This document shows positions 51,074 to 60,194 of a stretch of 64,000 nt of DNA, in pieces; the first letter of the stretch is position 1, and each line of letters opens with the position of its first letter. The notes under the pieces were generated by a model. The model ran no database searches, was not told the origin of the DNA, and was given only the letters and a program-made list of their open reading frames with translations. The stretch is from Clostridia bacterium (GTDB lineage Bacteria > Bacillota > Clostridia > Christensenellales > UBA1242), in contig CAAGDD010000004.1 in NCBI GenBank assembly GCA_900768545.1, positions 248,001 through 312,000 of the forward strand, given 5' to 3'. The position numbers were made by a program, and so were the translations under genes.

Positions 51074-51745
51074 ATGGTCGATTATTATTGTAAAAAACGA
51101 AAAAAACGCAATCGTCGAAAAGCACGAATTTTGCTATTTGTGTTTTTTCTTATTTTGGGCGGCGGCTTTTTGTATGCGCACTTTGTCGTGCACCCGCTTG
51201 TTGTTGAAGCGACCACTCACAGCATTTATTCGCTTTCGACTTCGGCGGTCAGTGATGCTGTTTATGATGTTATGAAAGATGAGCATATTACTTACACTGA
51301 TCTTGTCGATGTCAAATATGACACTGCCGGCAATGTTTCGCTGATTTCGCTAAATACTTACACAATAAACTTGATGGCGCGTCGATTTTATCAAGTCGCG
51401 CAGATTTATCTTGACAATATGGGCAAAAATGGCTTCGATATTGCACTTGGAACATTCACGGGCATTCCACTTTTCTCTGGTCGCGGCCCCAAAATCAATG
51501 TAAAACTCGTTTCAATTGGGGCAATGACAAGCAAGTTTGAAAGCAAATTTTCACAAGCGGGCATAAATCAAACAAATCATTCGGTCTATATTCATCTTTA
51601 TGCAAGCGTAAGTATGATTTTGCCGACTTTCACACATCGCGTTGACTCAATAACCGAAGTTATGGTCGCAGAAAGCGTTATTGTCGGGAAAATTCCTTCT
51701 GTTTATCTGGGAGCGGGCGCAAATTTGACTTACACGCCGCAATAA
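51074..51745 (+). CDS. yunB: Sporulation protein YunB
   Basis: 223 residues from the ATG at 51074; a longer frame starts at 51008 but would add a poor, Cys-rich extension. A basic N-terminus is followed by one membrane span (about 21-42) and an exported domain with ISDAVYDV-like and GRGPKINVKLVSIGAMTSKFES-like blocks and ENSVPVVIGKIPSVYLG-type ending, which match YunB of Bacillus, a sigma-E-dependent protein of unknown action. No Shine-Dalgarno is visible. It follows the spoVA operon by about 180 bases. Confidence 0.85.
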   Translation: MVDYYCKKRKKRNRRKARILLFVFFLILGGGFLYAHFVVHPLVVEATTHSIYSLSTSAVSDAVYDVMKDEHITYTDLVDVKYDTAGNVSLISLNTYTINLMARRFYQVAQIYLDNMGKNGFDIALGTFTGIPLFSGRGPKINVKLVSIGAMTSKFESKFSQAGINQTNHSVYIHLYASVSMILPTFTHRVDSITEVMVAESVIVGKIPSVYLGAGANLTYTPQ

Positions 51746-51901
51746 GCCGATTTTTGCAACATTTTTATTAAAAATTTTTCCGCCAAAACAACTAATTTTT
51801 AATAACCTAACCAAATTAACCCCTAATTTTGATATTTTTTGTGCAAATTGTTTTTCATTTTTTCAAACTTTATTGTATAATGCTTTTAAAGGAAGATGTT
51901 T

Positions 51902-52714
51902 ATGTCAAGAAAAATTAAGTTAGATTTGCAAGAAGAAGATTTGGACGATGATGTTTCAGTTTCGACGACTTATGACGGTCACGGCGGCGACGCGAGCGAA
52001 AAATCAAACGCTATGCGCTTTTTGGCTGCGTTCAACAATATAGATTACGCTATCAAAACTCGCTACAATTTCAATCGCAGCATGGGCTTTTCTGAAGCTA
52101 TTAGAAAGGCGGTGGCACTCAATTATATCGTGCGAAAATATGAAGACGATTTGGTCACTTATGGTCGTTTGAGAAATGCGATTGTGCACGGAAATGATGA
52201 CTTTGTTATCGCCGAACCACACATTGACATTGTTGAAAAAATGGAAAAAATCGAAAGACTTTTGACCACTCCACCACGCGCACTTGAAGTTGTTGCTCGT
52301 CGCGATGTTTTGACTGTGCACGCTTCAAAATCGATGAGAGAAGTGATAAAACTTATCGCTTCGTCAAGTTATTCAAATATCCCTGTTTTCAACGACGACA
52401 ACGAAATTATCGGTATCGCAAATGGTCAAAAAATTTTGGACTCTTTCGGTCGATATTTGCTTGCTGACGGAAAGGCTGACCAATTTTTGGACGGCGTAAA
52501 GATCGAAGATATGCTTTCAAAAGTTGAAAATACAAATTATTATGCTTTTGCAAATGAAGACATCACAGTTGAAGAAAGTTTGTCGCTCTTCCACAAAAAC
52601 TCAAAACTTTTGGCGATTTTGATCACAAAAACGGGCGGTGCAAAAGAAAAACCTTTGGGCATTATGACCGGCAGCGATGTTTTGAAAATGAACAAAATTT
52701 TGGAATCTTATTAA
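51902..52714 (+). CDS. HEPN-like domain fused to a CBS pair
   Basis: 270 residues. AAAGGA at 51889-51894 favours the ATG at 51902 over that at 51896. After an acidic N-terminus, residues about 38-112 form a helical bundle with RNAIVH at 91-96, the R-x4-H motif of HEPN domains, many of which are RNases. Residues about 118-265 are two CBS domains (SMREVIKLIASSSYSNIPVFNDDNEIIG and a second with LAILITKTG...PLGIMTGSDVL), which bind adenine nucleotides. The arrangement suggests a nucleotide-controlled HEPN, but the RNase activity is not proven. Monocistronic, with a terminator at 52729. Confidence 0.8.
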   Translation: MSRKIKLDLQEEDLDDDVSVSTTYDGHGGDASEKSNAMRFLAAFNNIDYAIKTRYNFNRSMGFSEAIRKAVALNYIVRKYEDDLVTYGRLRNAIVHGNDDFVIAEPHIDIVEKMEKIERLLTTPPRALEVVARRDVLTVHASKSMREVIKLIASSSYSNIPVFNDDNEIIGIANGQKILDSFGRYLLADGKADQFLDGVKIEDMLSKVENTNYYAFANEDITVEESLSLFHKNSKLLAILITKTGGAKEKPLGIMTGSDVLKMNKILESY

Positions 52715-52728
52715 AATCAAAAAACGCA

Positions 52729-52756
52729 TTTTGCTTTTGCAAAGTGTGTTTTTTTG
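52729..52756 (+). terminator. Rho-independent terminator
   Basis: AAACGCATTTTGC can pair with GCAAAGTGTGTTT with G-U pairs, then seven T. The next ~250 bases up to 53009 are AT-rich and hold no gene I can see. Confidence 0.75.
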
Positions 52757-53009
52757 ATTAATAAAACCCTTTGCTATCCTTTTTGCGGCTTTTAGGCTCT
52801 AAAAATTTGATTTTTTAAATTTGTCAAACAAATCACATTTGATTTTGACTGTTTTTTGCGAAAATATTTCATCAAATCTTGATGCAGAAAAATTTGAACG
52901 GTAGTTGTTTTTCTTTGCACACTTTTTTTTGTTAAAACACTGCGAAAAACTGCAAAAATTTGATTTATTTTATTTTAAAATAAAATGTTTGAAAATATCT
53001 TGAAAATTA

Positions 53010-53038
53010 TTGACAAAAATTTCAAATTTGTTTAAAAT
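53010..53038 (+). promoter_or_regulatory. Promoter of the T-box/ileS unit
   Basis: TTGACA (53010-53015), 17-base spacer, TAAAAT (53033-53038); transcription would start near 53045, just before the T-box. Confidence 0.8.
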
Positions 53039-53054
53039 AAAATTGTTTTATTTA

Positions 53055-53287
53055 AACACAAAGGCGTTTGAGAAAAGACAAGATTTTAAAATGTGAATTT
53101 CCAGAGAGTTGCTGCTTGGTGAAAAGCAATATGAAGCATTTAAAATTATCACTTTTCAAGCTGCTTTCTGAAAATGAGTAAGAAAGACGGAAGGCTCTCC
53201 GTTAGTGAGCAGGTGTGTGATGGCACACTGAAAGTTTACAAGTGGTTTAAAACCTTGAAGGTTCTTGTAGCTTTCAAGGATTTTTTG
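53055..53287 (+). promoter_or_regulatory. T-box riboswitch, isoleucine specifier
   Basis: Senses uncharged tRNA-Ile. Stem I carries CCAGAGAG and GGTG, then ATTATCACTTTTCAAGC with the specifier ATC, followed by GAGTAAG...GACGG...CCGTTAGTGAGC as in other T-boxes. The 3' part has AAGTGGTTTAAAACC and a terminator CCTTGAAGG...CTTTCAAGG followed by T (53253-53287); TACAAG/CTTGTA can form the competing antiterminator. The usual TGGNACC core is not exact: extra bases stand between TGG and ACC. Confidence 0.85.
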
Positions 53288-53303
53288 TTTTTAGGAGGAA
53301 TTT

Positions 53304-56300
53304 ATGAAAAAAGAAAAGGCAGTGCCTGATTTTGTCGAACTTGAACACGAAGTTTTGAAATTTTGGAACGAAAACAAATGTTTCGATAAACTTAAAAAAC
53401 AAAACGAAGGTCACGAGAGATTTAAGTTTTTGGACGGCCCAGCAACAGCAAACAATCGTTTGGGCATTCACCATTTTTGGGGTAGAACTTTAAAAGATTT
53501 GACCATTCGTTACAATGCTTTGAAGGGCAGAGATTGTCAATATCAAAACGGCTTTGACGGACAAGGACTTTGGGTTGAAGTTGAAGTTGAAAAATCTTTG
53601 GGGCTTAAAGGAAAGCCAGAGATTGTGAAATATGGCATTGACAACTTCACAAACAAGTGTATGGAAAGGGTGAAATATTTTGCAAACGAAATAACAAATC
53701 AATCAATCCGTATGGGACAATGGATGGATTGGGATCACTCATATTTTACAAACACAGATGAAAACATCACATCTATTTGGCACTTTTTGAAAGAATGTGA
53801 CAAGCACGGCTGGATTGTTAAAAAACATCGTCCAATGGCTTGGTGTCCACGCTGCGGAACAAGTCTTTCAGAGCACGAAATGTCATCGTCTTATCATGAA
53901 GTTGAACACACAGCTATTTTTGCAAAATTCCCAGTAAAAGGTCGCGATTTCAAGATGATCGCTTGGACAACAACACCTTGGACTCTTTCTGCAAACGTTG
54001 CTTTGGCAGTAAATCCAGAATTTGACTATGTTAAAGTCAATTTCAATGGCGAAAATATTGTTTTGGGAAAGGATAGACTCAAAGTTTTGAAACAAAATGA
54101 TATCAAAATTTTGGAAACTTTCAAAGGCTCTGACCTTGTTGGACTTGAATATGAAACTTGCTTCCCAGAACTTAAAGAACAACAATTTGTTCACAAAATT
54201 GTCGCTTGGGACGAAGTTGACAATCAAGAAGGTGCTTGCGTTGTTCATATCGCACCTGGCTGCGGCGCAGAAGACTTCGAACTTGGTCAATCTCTTGGCT
54301 TGCCAGAAATTTGCCCAATCAACGAACAAGGCGTTATGCTTGAAAACACAGGTTTCTTGGCTGGAAAGAAAACAACTGATGTTGTTGATGATGTTGTAAA
54401 TCGCCTTCAAGCAGACGGAAAACTTTTGTATGCTCACAAATACAAACACTCATATCCATATTGTTGGAGATGTAAACAAGATCTTGTTTATCGTCTTATT
54501 TCTGCTTGGTTTATCAAAGTTGATGAAATTCGACCAATGGCTATCAAGGCGATTGAAGATGTTGAATTTAAGCCTGCTTATGCCAAAAAGCGTATGATCG
54601 ACTGGCTTGAAAATATGGGAGACTGGAACATTTCTCGAAGCCGTTTCTATGGGCTTCCACTTCCTTTCTATGTTTGCGAAAAGTGTGGAAAGGTTCATGT
54701 TATCGGCTCAAAAGAAGAACTCAAAGCAAAGGCAACAAATCCAGAACTTGTTGACAAATTGCCAAATATTCACAGACCTTGGATCGACGATATCAAGATC
54801 AAATGTGATTGTGGCGCAGAAATTTCTCGTATTTGCGAAGTGGGCGATGTTTGGCTTGATGCCGGAATTACTCCATTTAGCACAAAAAAATATTTTACTG
54901 ACAAAAAGTTTTTTGAAAACAACTTCCCAAGCGATTTTGTTTGCGAAATGATCGAACAAATCAAACTTTGGTTCTATTCACTTTTGATGATGAGCGTTGT
55001 TTTGACAGGAAAAGCACCTTACAAAAAATTGACCACTTATCAATATGTTCGTGACGAAAACGGCGGAGAATTCCACAAGAGTGGAGGAAACTCACTTGAA
55101 GCCGACAAAGTTGCTGACAAAGTGGGAGCCGATGTTGTGAGATATTTGTTCTCATCTTCAAGTCCTATGAACGATATGCGTTTTGGCTTTGGCTTGACTG
55201 ATGAAGCAAGAAGAAAAATTTTGGCGTTCTGGAATGTTTACACCTTCTTCAACACCTATGCGACAATTGACAATCCAGACATCGCACACTTTATGCCAAA
55301 AAATGAAGATTTGACTATCGCCGACAAGTGGCTTATCGAAAGCGTAAACAAATTTATTGTTGACAGTGACGCTTATTATGCTGACGACAAGGCGTTTATG
55401 GTTGTTAAAGATTTTGAAAAATTGGTTGACGATATTTCAAATTATTATATCCGTTCAAACAGAAAGAGATTTTGGAAGTCAGAAAATAAACAAGACCAAC
55501 TCACTGCTTATTGGTGCTTGTATCAAGCGATCAAAGCACTTATCAAAATTATGACTCCAATCGTGCCATTCTTGACCGAACATATTTGGCAAAACCTTGT
55601 TCGTGAAGTTGAAAAAGACGAAGCAGAATGCGTTATGCTTTCGGGCTATGCAAAAGAAATTTATCCAAAACATTTTGAAAATATTTTGCAAAACACCGCT
55701 GTTGCGCGTGATATTATGTCAACTGCTCAAAGACTTCGAAATGAAAATCAAATCAAGGTTAAACAGCCACTCAAAACAATGTATGTTGCAGGAAAAGACA
55801 ATATTGTTGAAATCTTAAACGACTTTGGTGCAATCATTAAAGACGAACTCAATGTCAAAGAAATTGAGCCTGTGACCGACGATAGCAAGTTTAACGACGA
55901 ATATTTGTCTGTAAACTTCAAAAAAGCAGGCTCCGTTTTAAAAGGTGATGTTCAACGCTTGAAAACCACACTTGCCGCTCTAAATGATGATCAAATCAAA
56001 GAAGTTATGAAAGGCTACAAGGCGGGAAAAGTTTACCTTGACGGCTTTGATCCACTCGATAGTGATCTTTTCAATCTTGACAAGAAGCCAAAAAGCGAGT
56101 TTGTTGTTGCTCACGAAAACGGAAACACTGTTGTTTTGGATATCACTTTGGACAAACAACTTATTATGGAAGGTCTCTATCGTGAGTTTGTTCGTGGACT
56201 TCAAGTTTTGAGAAAAGAAGCAAACTTTGCGATCGATGAACGCATCTTTGCTTGCTTTGAAGCGTCTGACGACAATCTTGGCGAGATGTTGTTTGAATTT

Positions 56301-56426
56301 TTGGGAAAGATCAAACAAGAAGTTTTGATCAAAAAATGCGTCAAAGAAGACGAACTTGAAAATGTTGTTATCGAAAAAACTGTTGAAGTTGGCGATGGAA
56401 CAATCAAAGTAAAACTTGGAAGATAA
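53304..56426 (+). CDS. ileS: Isoleucyl-tRNA synthetase, atypical type
   Basis: 1040 residues, a normal length for class I IleRS. The tRNA-Ile T-box in front and the domain order support the assignment. The signature motifs diverge: the HIGH site reads IHHF (55-58, in NNRLGIHHFWGRTLKD), and the KMSKS site reads FHKSGGN (590-596). The editing region (IAWTTTPWTLSANVALAVNP) and C-terminal anticodon-binding half (LRKEANFAIDERI) are present, and zinc-type Cys pairs occur. This resembles a minor clade often annotated only as class I tRNA ligase; activity as IleRS is inferred. GGAGG precedes the ATG. Confidence 0.9.
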   Translation: MKKEKAVPDFVELEHEVLKFWNENKCFDKLKKQNEGHERFKFLDGPATANNRLGIHHFWGRTLKDLTIRYNALKGRDCQYQNGFDGQGLWVEVEVEKSLGLKGKPEIVKYGIDNFTNKCMERVKYFANEITNQSIRMGQWMDWDHSYFTNTDENITSIWHFLKECDKHGWIVKKHRPMAWCPRCGTSLSEHEMSSSYHEVEHTAIFAKFPVKGRDFKMIAWTTTPWTLSANVALAVNPEFDYVKVNFNGENIVLGKDRLKVLKQNDIKILETFKGSDLVGLEYETCFPELKEQQFVHKIVAWDEVDNQEGACVVHIAPGCGAEDFELGQSLGLPEICPINEQGVMLENTGFLAGKKTTDVVDDVVNRLQADGKLLYAHKYKHSYPYCWRCKQDLVYRLISAWFIKVDEIRPMAIKAIEDVEFKPAYAKKRMIDWLENMGDWNISRSRFYGLPLPFYVCEKCGKVHVIGSKEELKAKATNPELVDKLPNIHRPWIDDIKIKCDCGAEISRICEVGDVWLDAGITPFSTKKYFTDKKFFENNFPSDFVCEMIEQIKLWFYSLLMMSVVLTGKAPYKKLTTYQYVRDENGGEFHKSGGNSLEADKVADKVGADVVRYLFSSSSPMNDMRFGFGLTDEARRKILAFWNVYTFFNTYATIDNPDIAHFMPKNEDLTIADKWLIESVNKFIVDSDAYYADDKAFMVVKDFEKLVDDISNYYIRSNRKRFWKSENKQDQLTAYWCLYQAIKALIKIMTPIVPFLTEHIWQNLVREVEKDEAECVMLSGYAKEIYPKHFENILQNTAVARDIMSTAQRLRNENQIKVKQPLKTMYVAGKDNIVEILNDFGAIIKDELNVKEIEPVTDDSKFNDEYLSVNFKKAGSVLKGDVQRLKTTLAALNDDQIKEVMKGYKAGKVYLDGFDPLDSDLFNLDKKPKSEFVVAHENGNTVVLDITLDKQLIMEGLYREFVRGLQVLRKEANFAIDERIFACFEASDDNLGEMLFEFLGKIKQEVLIKKCVKEDELENVVIEKTVEVGDGTIKVKLGR

Positions 56427-56436
56427 AGGGGAATTT

Positions 56437-57279
56437 ATGAGAGTTGCTGATAGTTGGAAAGACTACAAAGTCTTGGCGACGGGCGATGGCGAAAAACTTG
56501 AAAATTGGGCTGGCGTAAAACTTTTGCGTCCAGACCCACAAGTTATTTGGCACAAAAAACGCGATTTGAAAAAAGATGCTGACGCTTTTTATGAAAGAAA
56601 AGAAGGCGGCGGTCTTTGGCATTATAAAAAAACAATTCCAGAGCAGTGGCTTGTTTCGTGGAAAGATTTGAAATTTATCGTAAAACCTATGGGCTTTAAG
56701 CACACGGGGATTTTTCCTGAACAAGCGACAAATTGGGAATATATGTCAAACCTTATCAAAGAACAAAATCGACAGATTAAGGTGCTTAATTTGTTTGCAT
56801 ACACTGGCGGCGCGTCTGTGGCTTGCGCAAAGGCTGGGGCGAGCGTGACTCATGTTGATGCCAGCAAAGGAATGGTCGAAAGAGCGAAGGAAAATGCAAA
56901 GTTAAACGGCATTTCAAATATTCGATTTATTGTTGACGATTGCGGGAAATTTGTTGAGCGTGAAATTCGCCGCGGAAACACTTATGACGCGATTATTATG
57001 GATCCACCAAGTTACGGACGTGGGCCTAGTGGCGAAATGTGGAAACTTGAAGACAATTTGGCTGATTTTGTCGAACTTTGTAAAATGGTTTTGTCACAAA
57101 AACCACTTTTTGTTTTGATAAATTCTTACACAACAGGGCTTCAACCAACAGTTATTGCAAACATTTTGAAAAGCGTTTTTTCAAACGAAAATGTTTTTGC
57201 TGACGAAATTGGTTTGCCTACTGATGAAGGCTTGATTTTGCCTTGTGGCGCAACGGGAGTTAAAGTATGGAAAATTTGA
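56437..57279 (+). CDS. Class I SAM-dependent methyltransferase, RlmI/RlmK-like
   Basis: 280 residues from the ATG at 56437 (AAAGGGGA upstream). An N-terminal region, then a Rossmann methyltransferase domain with motif I LNLFAYTGGASVACAKAGA, motif II THVDASKGMVERAKENA and motif IV IIMDPPSYGRGP. The NPPY/DPPSY motif and PEQATNWEYMSNLI point to a 23S rRNA or similar nucleic-acid base methyltransferase. The residue modified is unknown. It lies ten bases after ileS and overlaps the next gene by 13 bases, so this is one operon of translation genes. Confidence 0.88.
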   Translation: MRVADSWKDYKVLATGDGEKLENWAGVKLLRPDPQVIWHKKRDLKKDADAFYERKEGGGLWHYKKTIPEQWLVSWKDLKFIVKPMGFKHTGIFPEQATNWEYMSNLIKEQNRQIKVLNLFAYTGGASVACAKAGASVTHVDASKGMVERAKENAKLNGISNIRFIVDDCGKFVEREIRRGNTYDAIIMDPPSYGRGPSGEMWKLEDNLADFVELCKMVLSQKPLFVLINSYTTGLQPTVIANILKSVFSNENVFADEIGLPTDEGLILPCGATGVKVWKI

Positions 57280-57962
57280 CAGTTTTGTATGAAGATAATC
57301 AAATTATTGTGGTGATTAAGCCACAAAATGTGCCAACAATGGCAGACGAAAGTGGCGACAAAGATATGTTGACACTCGTCAAAGAATATATCAAAGAAAA
57401 ATACAACAAGCCGGGCGAAGCATTTATCGGGCTTGTTCATCGTCTTGATCGTCCAACTGGCGGAATTATGGTGTTTGCCCGAAATTCAAAGTCGGCAAAG
57501 CGTTTGTCGGAGCAATTTCAAACTCACAGTGTTGAAAAAGTTTATTATGCTGTCACAAACGGCGTTGTAAAACTCAAATCACAAAAACTTGTAAATTATC
57601 TTAAAAAAGACGAAAAAGAAAATATTGTAAAAATCGTTCCTATGAGCGAAAGTGGAGCAAAAAAGGCAGAACTTGTTTACAATTATCTTGAAGATGACGG
57701 AAAAGAAAGTTTGCTTGAAGTGAAAATTTTGACTGGAAGAAGTCACCAAATTCGACTTCAACTTTCAAATATTGGCTATCCACTTGTTGGTGATGTGAAA
57801 TATGGAAAGGCGAAGGGCAAGACTTCTCAACTCGGTCTTTGGGCTGGGAAACTCGCCTTTGATCACCCAACAACAAAGCAAAGACTTGTTTTTATGGCTT
57901 CTCCAGATATGACCAAAGAACCTTGGAAGCATTTTGATTTTGAAAAATATTTGAAAAGATAA
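57267..57962 (+). CDS. RluA-family pseudouridine synthase
   Basis: Converts U to pseudouridine in rRNA or tRNA. 231 residues. The catalytic motif HRLDRPTGGIMVFA (about 55-68) contains the Asp; GRSHQIRLQLSNIG and the C-terminal LAFDHPTTKQRL follow as in RluA/RluC/RluD. No S4 domain is present. GGAG lies inside the previous gene, which overlaps by 13 bases. Confidence 0.92.
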   Translation: MENLTVLYEDNQIIVVIKPQNVPTMADESGDKDMLTLVKEYIKEKYNKPGEAFIGLVHRLDRPTGGIMVFARNSKSAKRLSEQFQTHSVEKVYYAVTNGVVKLKSQKLVNYLKKDEKENIVKIVPMSESGAKKAELVYNYLEDDGKESLLEVKILTGRSHQIRLQLSNIGYPLVGDVKYGKAKGKTSQLGLWAGKLAFDHPTTKQRLVFMASPDMTKEPWKHFDFEKYLKR

Positions 57963-58004
57963 TCAAATTTAAATATTGTTCATAATTTTTTGTGTGGGGG
58001 AAAT

Positions 58005-59774
58005 ATGAAAAAACGAAGCGAAATCGAAGAAAAATATAAATGGGATTTATCAAAATTTTGCAAAAATGACGAAGAATTTAAAACAAGACTTGATGCTCTT
58101 GAAAAACAAATTCCAATTTTGGCGAGTTTTAAAGGAAAACTTTCAAACGAAGAAGTTTTGTTTGATTTTTTAGAAAAAAACAATGCTTTTTCAGTCGAAT
58201 TTGCACTTGTTGGGTGTTATGCCGAACTTAATTCTGCTGTCGATGTTGCTGACGCAAAGTTTAACGAAATGTGCGAAATGGTGTCAAAAGTTTCGACAAA
58301 AGCGTCTGTCGAATTGTCGTTTGCCGAAGTTGAAATCAGTGCTTTTTCAAATGAAAAACTCGAAAAATTGATGAAAAATGAAAAATTTAAAAATTATAAG
58401 AGATTTTTCGAAGGAATTTTAAGAGAAAAGAAACACATTTTGTCTGAAAAAGAAGAAAAACTCATTTCTCAAATGGGTGATTTTTTGAGCGGATTTGATT
58501 CAAACTTTGAAAAATTTATGTATTGCGATTTCAAGTGTCAAGACGCACTTGACAGCAAAGGCAAGTCGCACGAAGTTACAAATTCGACCTATCATCATTT
58601 GATGGAAGATGGTGACCGAACTTTGAGAAAAAATGCTTATTTGTCTTACAACAAAGCGCTTAAAAGTTATATGAACTTGTTGTCAAACAATTATATAAAT
58701 GCTGTCAAACAAGACTGCACTTTTGCAAAAATTCGTGGTTACAAATCGGCTCTTGATGCGTCGATTTACAATGAAGAAGCCAGCGCCGAAGTTTATGATT
58801 TTCTTATCAAAAAAGTAAGAGAAAATGTTAATATTATCAAAAGATATATGGCTTTGAAGAAAAAGTTTTTAAATCTTGATGACTTTGCCGCTTATGACGC
58901 CAGCGTGCCAATGGTGAAAGTGAAGAAAATTTATACTTTTGAAGAAGCTTTTGATATCGTCAAAAAGGCGACCGCTTGTATGGGCAAAGAATACACAAAG
59001 TTGCTTGACCGTGCGCAAAAAGAGCGTTGGGTCGATGTTTATCCAACCGAAAACAAAACTACAGGTGGCTTTTGTGCTGACACTTATGGCGCAAGCCCAG
59101 TGATTTTGATGAATTTCAACAACGATTTGGAAGGAGTCTTTACTCTTGCGCACGAACTTGGTCACGCGATGCATTCGCACTATTCAAACGAAACTCAACC
59201 AAGCCAAACAGCTCATTATACTTTGTTTGTTGCAGAAGTTGCGAGCACAACAAACGAAATTTTGCTTGTGAAATATATGCTTGAAAACGCAAAAGACAAA
59301 GACGAGAGAATTTGGATTTATGACAAATTTTTGTCAGAACTTCGCGGTGCAGTTTTCACTCAAGCGATGTATGCCGAATTTGAAGAAAAAGTACACGCTT
59401 TGTATGAAAATGGCGGCTGTTTGACAAACGAAAGCGTGGGAGCAATCGCAGAAAAACTTTCTGATTTTTACAATGCTGGAGCGTATCCAAAAACTGAATA
59501 TGGGAAAAACTTTTGGGCGAGAGTGCCACACTTTTATACAAGTTTTTATGTTTATAAATATGCAACCGCTTTTATGTGCGCTTGCAATGTCGCAAATCAT
59601 TTGAAAACTGATAAAGACTTTTTGAAAAAATACAAAACATTTTTGTCGTCGGGATCTATCGCAGACCCTATAACTCTTTTAAAACGCACAGATTGTGACT
59701 TGACAAAGAGTGAAATTTATGACGAAGTTTTTGATTTTGCAAATCAAATTTTAACAGATTGGGAAAATGCATAA
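58005..59774 (+). CDS. pepF: Oligoendopeptidase F, peptidase M3
   Basis: Cytoplasmic zinc peptidase that cuts short peptides. 589 residues from the ATG at 58005 behind GGGGGAAAT. Zinc site HELGH (H383, E384, H387) with the downstream Glu in EVASTTNEILL. The N-terminal helices (EEKYKWDLSKF) are typical PepF. Monocistronic, with a terminator at 59860. Confidence 0.94.
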   Translation: MKKRSEIEEKYKWDLSKFCKNDEEFKTRLDALEKQIPILASFKGKLSNEEVLFDFLEKNNAFSVEFALVGCYAELNSAVDVADAKFNEMCEMVSKVSTKASVELSFAEVEISAFSNEKLEKLMKNEKFKNYKRFFEGILREKKHILSEKEEKLISQMGDFLSGFDSNFEKFMYCDFKCQDALDSKGKSHEVTNSTYHHLMEDGDRTLRKNAYLSYNKALKSYMNLLSNNYINAVKQDCTFAKIRGYKSALDASIYNEEASAEVYDFLIKKVRENVNIIKRYMALKKKFLNLDDFAAYDASVPMVKVKKIYTFEEAFDIVKKATACMGKEYTKLLDRAQKERWVDVYPTENKTTGGFCADTYGASPVILMNFNNDLEGVFTLAHELGHAMHSHYSNETQPSQTAHYTLFVAEVASTTNEILLVKYMLENAKDKDERIWIYDKFLSELRGAVFTQAMYAEFEEKVHALYENGGCLTNESVGAIAEKLSDFYNAGAYPKTEYGKNFWARVPHFYTSFYVYKYATAFMCACNVANHLKTDKDFLKKYKTFLSSGSIADPITLLKRTDCDLTKSEIYDEVFDFANQILTDWENA

Positions 59775-59859
59775 GTGTTATTCTTTTTGTCTTGTGAGCG
59801 TATAAATATACAAAATATATTATAAATATTCACAAATAAAAATTAAAATACAAAGAAAA

Positions 59860-59892
59860 AAAAGCAGAAATATTTAGTTTCTGCTTTTTCTT
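59860..59892. terminator. Bidirectional-looking terminator
   Basis: AAAGCAGAAA pairs with TTTCTGCTTT, with A and T runs on the two sides; between pepF and the convergent mini-gene. Confidence 0.85.
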
Positions 59893-59917
59893 TAAAGGTT
59901 TGTTATGAACAAAGATT

Positions 59918-60103
59918 TTAACGACAATTTTTTGAAATAATATATCCAGCCATAAAAAACAACAAGTTTGTTGTGTCAATGCATACATTTTGTGGGCATG
60001 CAGGGGGACATGGCGGACGACATGGTTGCATTGGTGGGCAACAGTTTGAAAACGGACGCAAATCTTGATAACAACCCGCGCAATATCTTGTTGAGCAATT
60101 CAT
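59918..60103 (-). CDS. Small Cys/Pro-rich protein, 61 residues
   Basis: Real ribosome site: GGAGG eight bases before the ATG at 60103 on the minus strand; an earlier in-frame ATG lies seven codons upstream and would overlap that site. Ten Cys (3, 8, 11, 21, 22, 28, 32, 36, 41, 60) and a central NCCPPMQPCRPPCPPAC run, then a hydrophobic stretch (about 44-57, TTNLLFFMAGYIIS). No family recognised. Cys-rich peptides of this kind occur in spore coats and in metal binding, but this is inference. It lies between pepF and tlyA, transcribed against both. Confidence 0.65.
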   Translation of the reverse strand: MNCSTRYCAGCYQDLRPFSNCCPPMQPCRPPCPPACPQNVCIDTTNLLFFMAGYIISKNCR

Positions 60104-60160
60104 TTTATTTGCCTCCATTATCAATCTATGTAAATTTTATATCTTTGTGCAAGGTTTTCT

Positions 60161-60188
60161 TTGAAAATATTTTTGTTTGTGTTAAAAT
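60161..60188 (+). promoter_or_regulatory. Promoter of tlyA, predicted leaderless
   Basis: TTGAAA (60161-60166), 16-base spacer, TAAAAT (60183-60188), six bases before the ATG at 60195. Confidence 0.65.
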
Positions 60189-60194
60189 ATTTTT

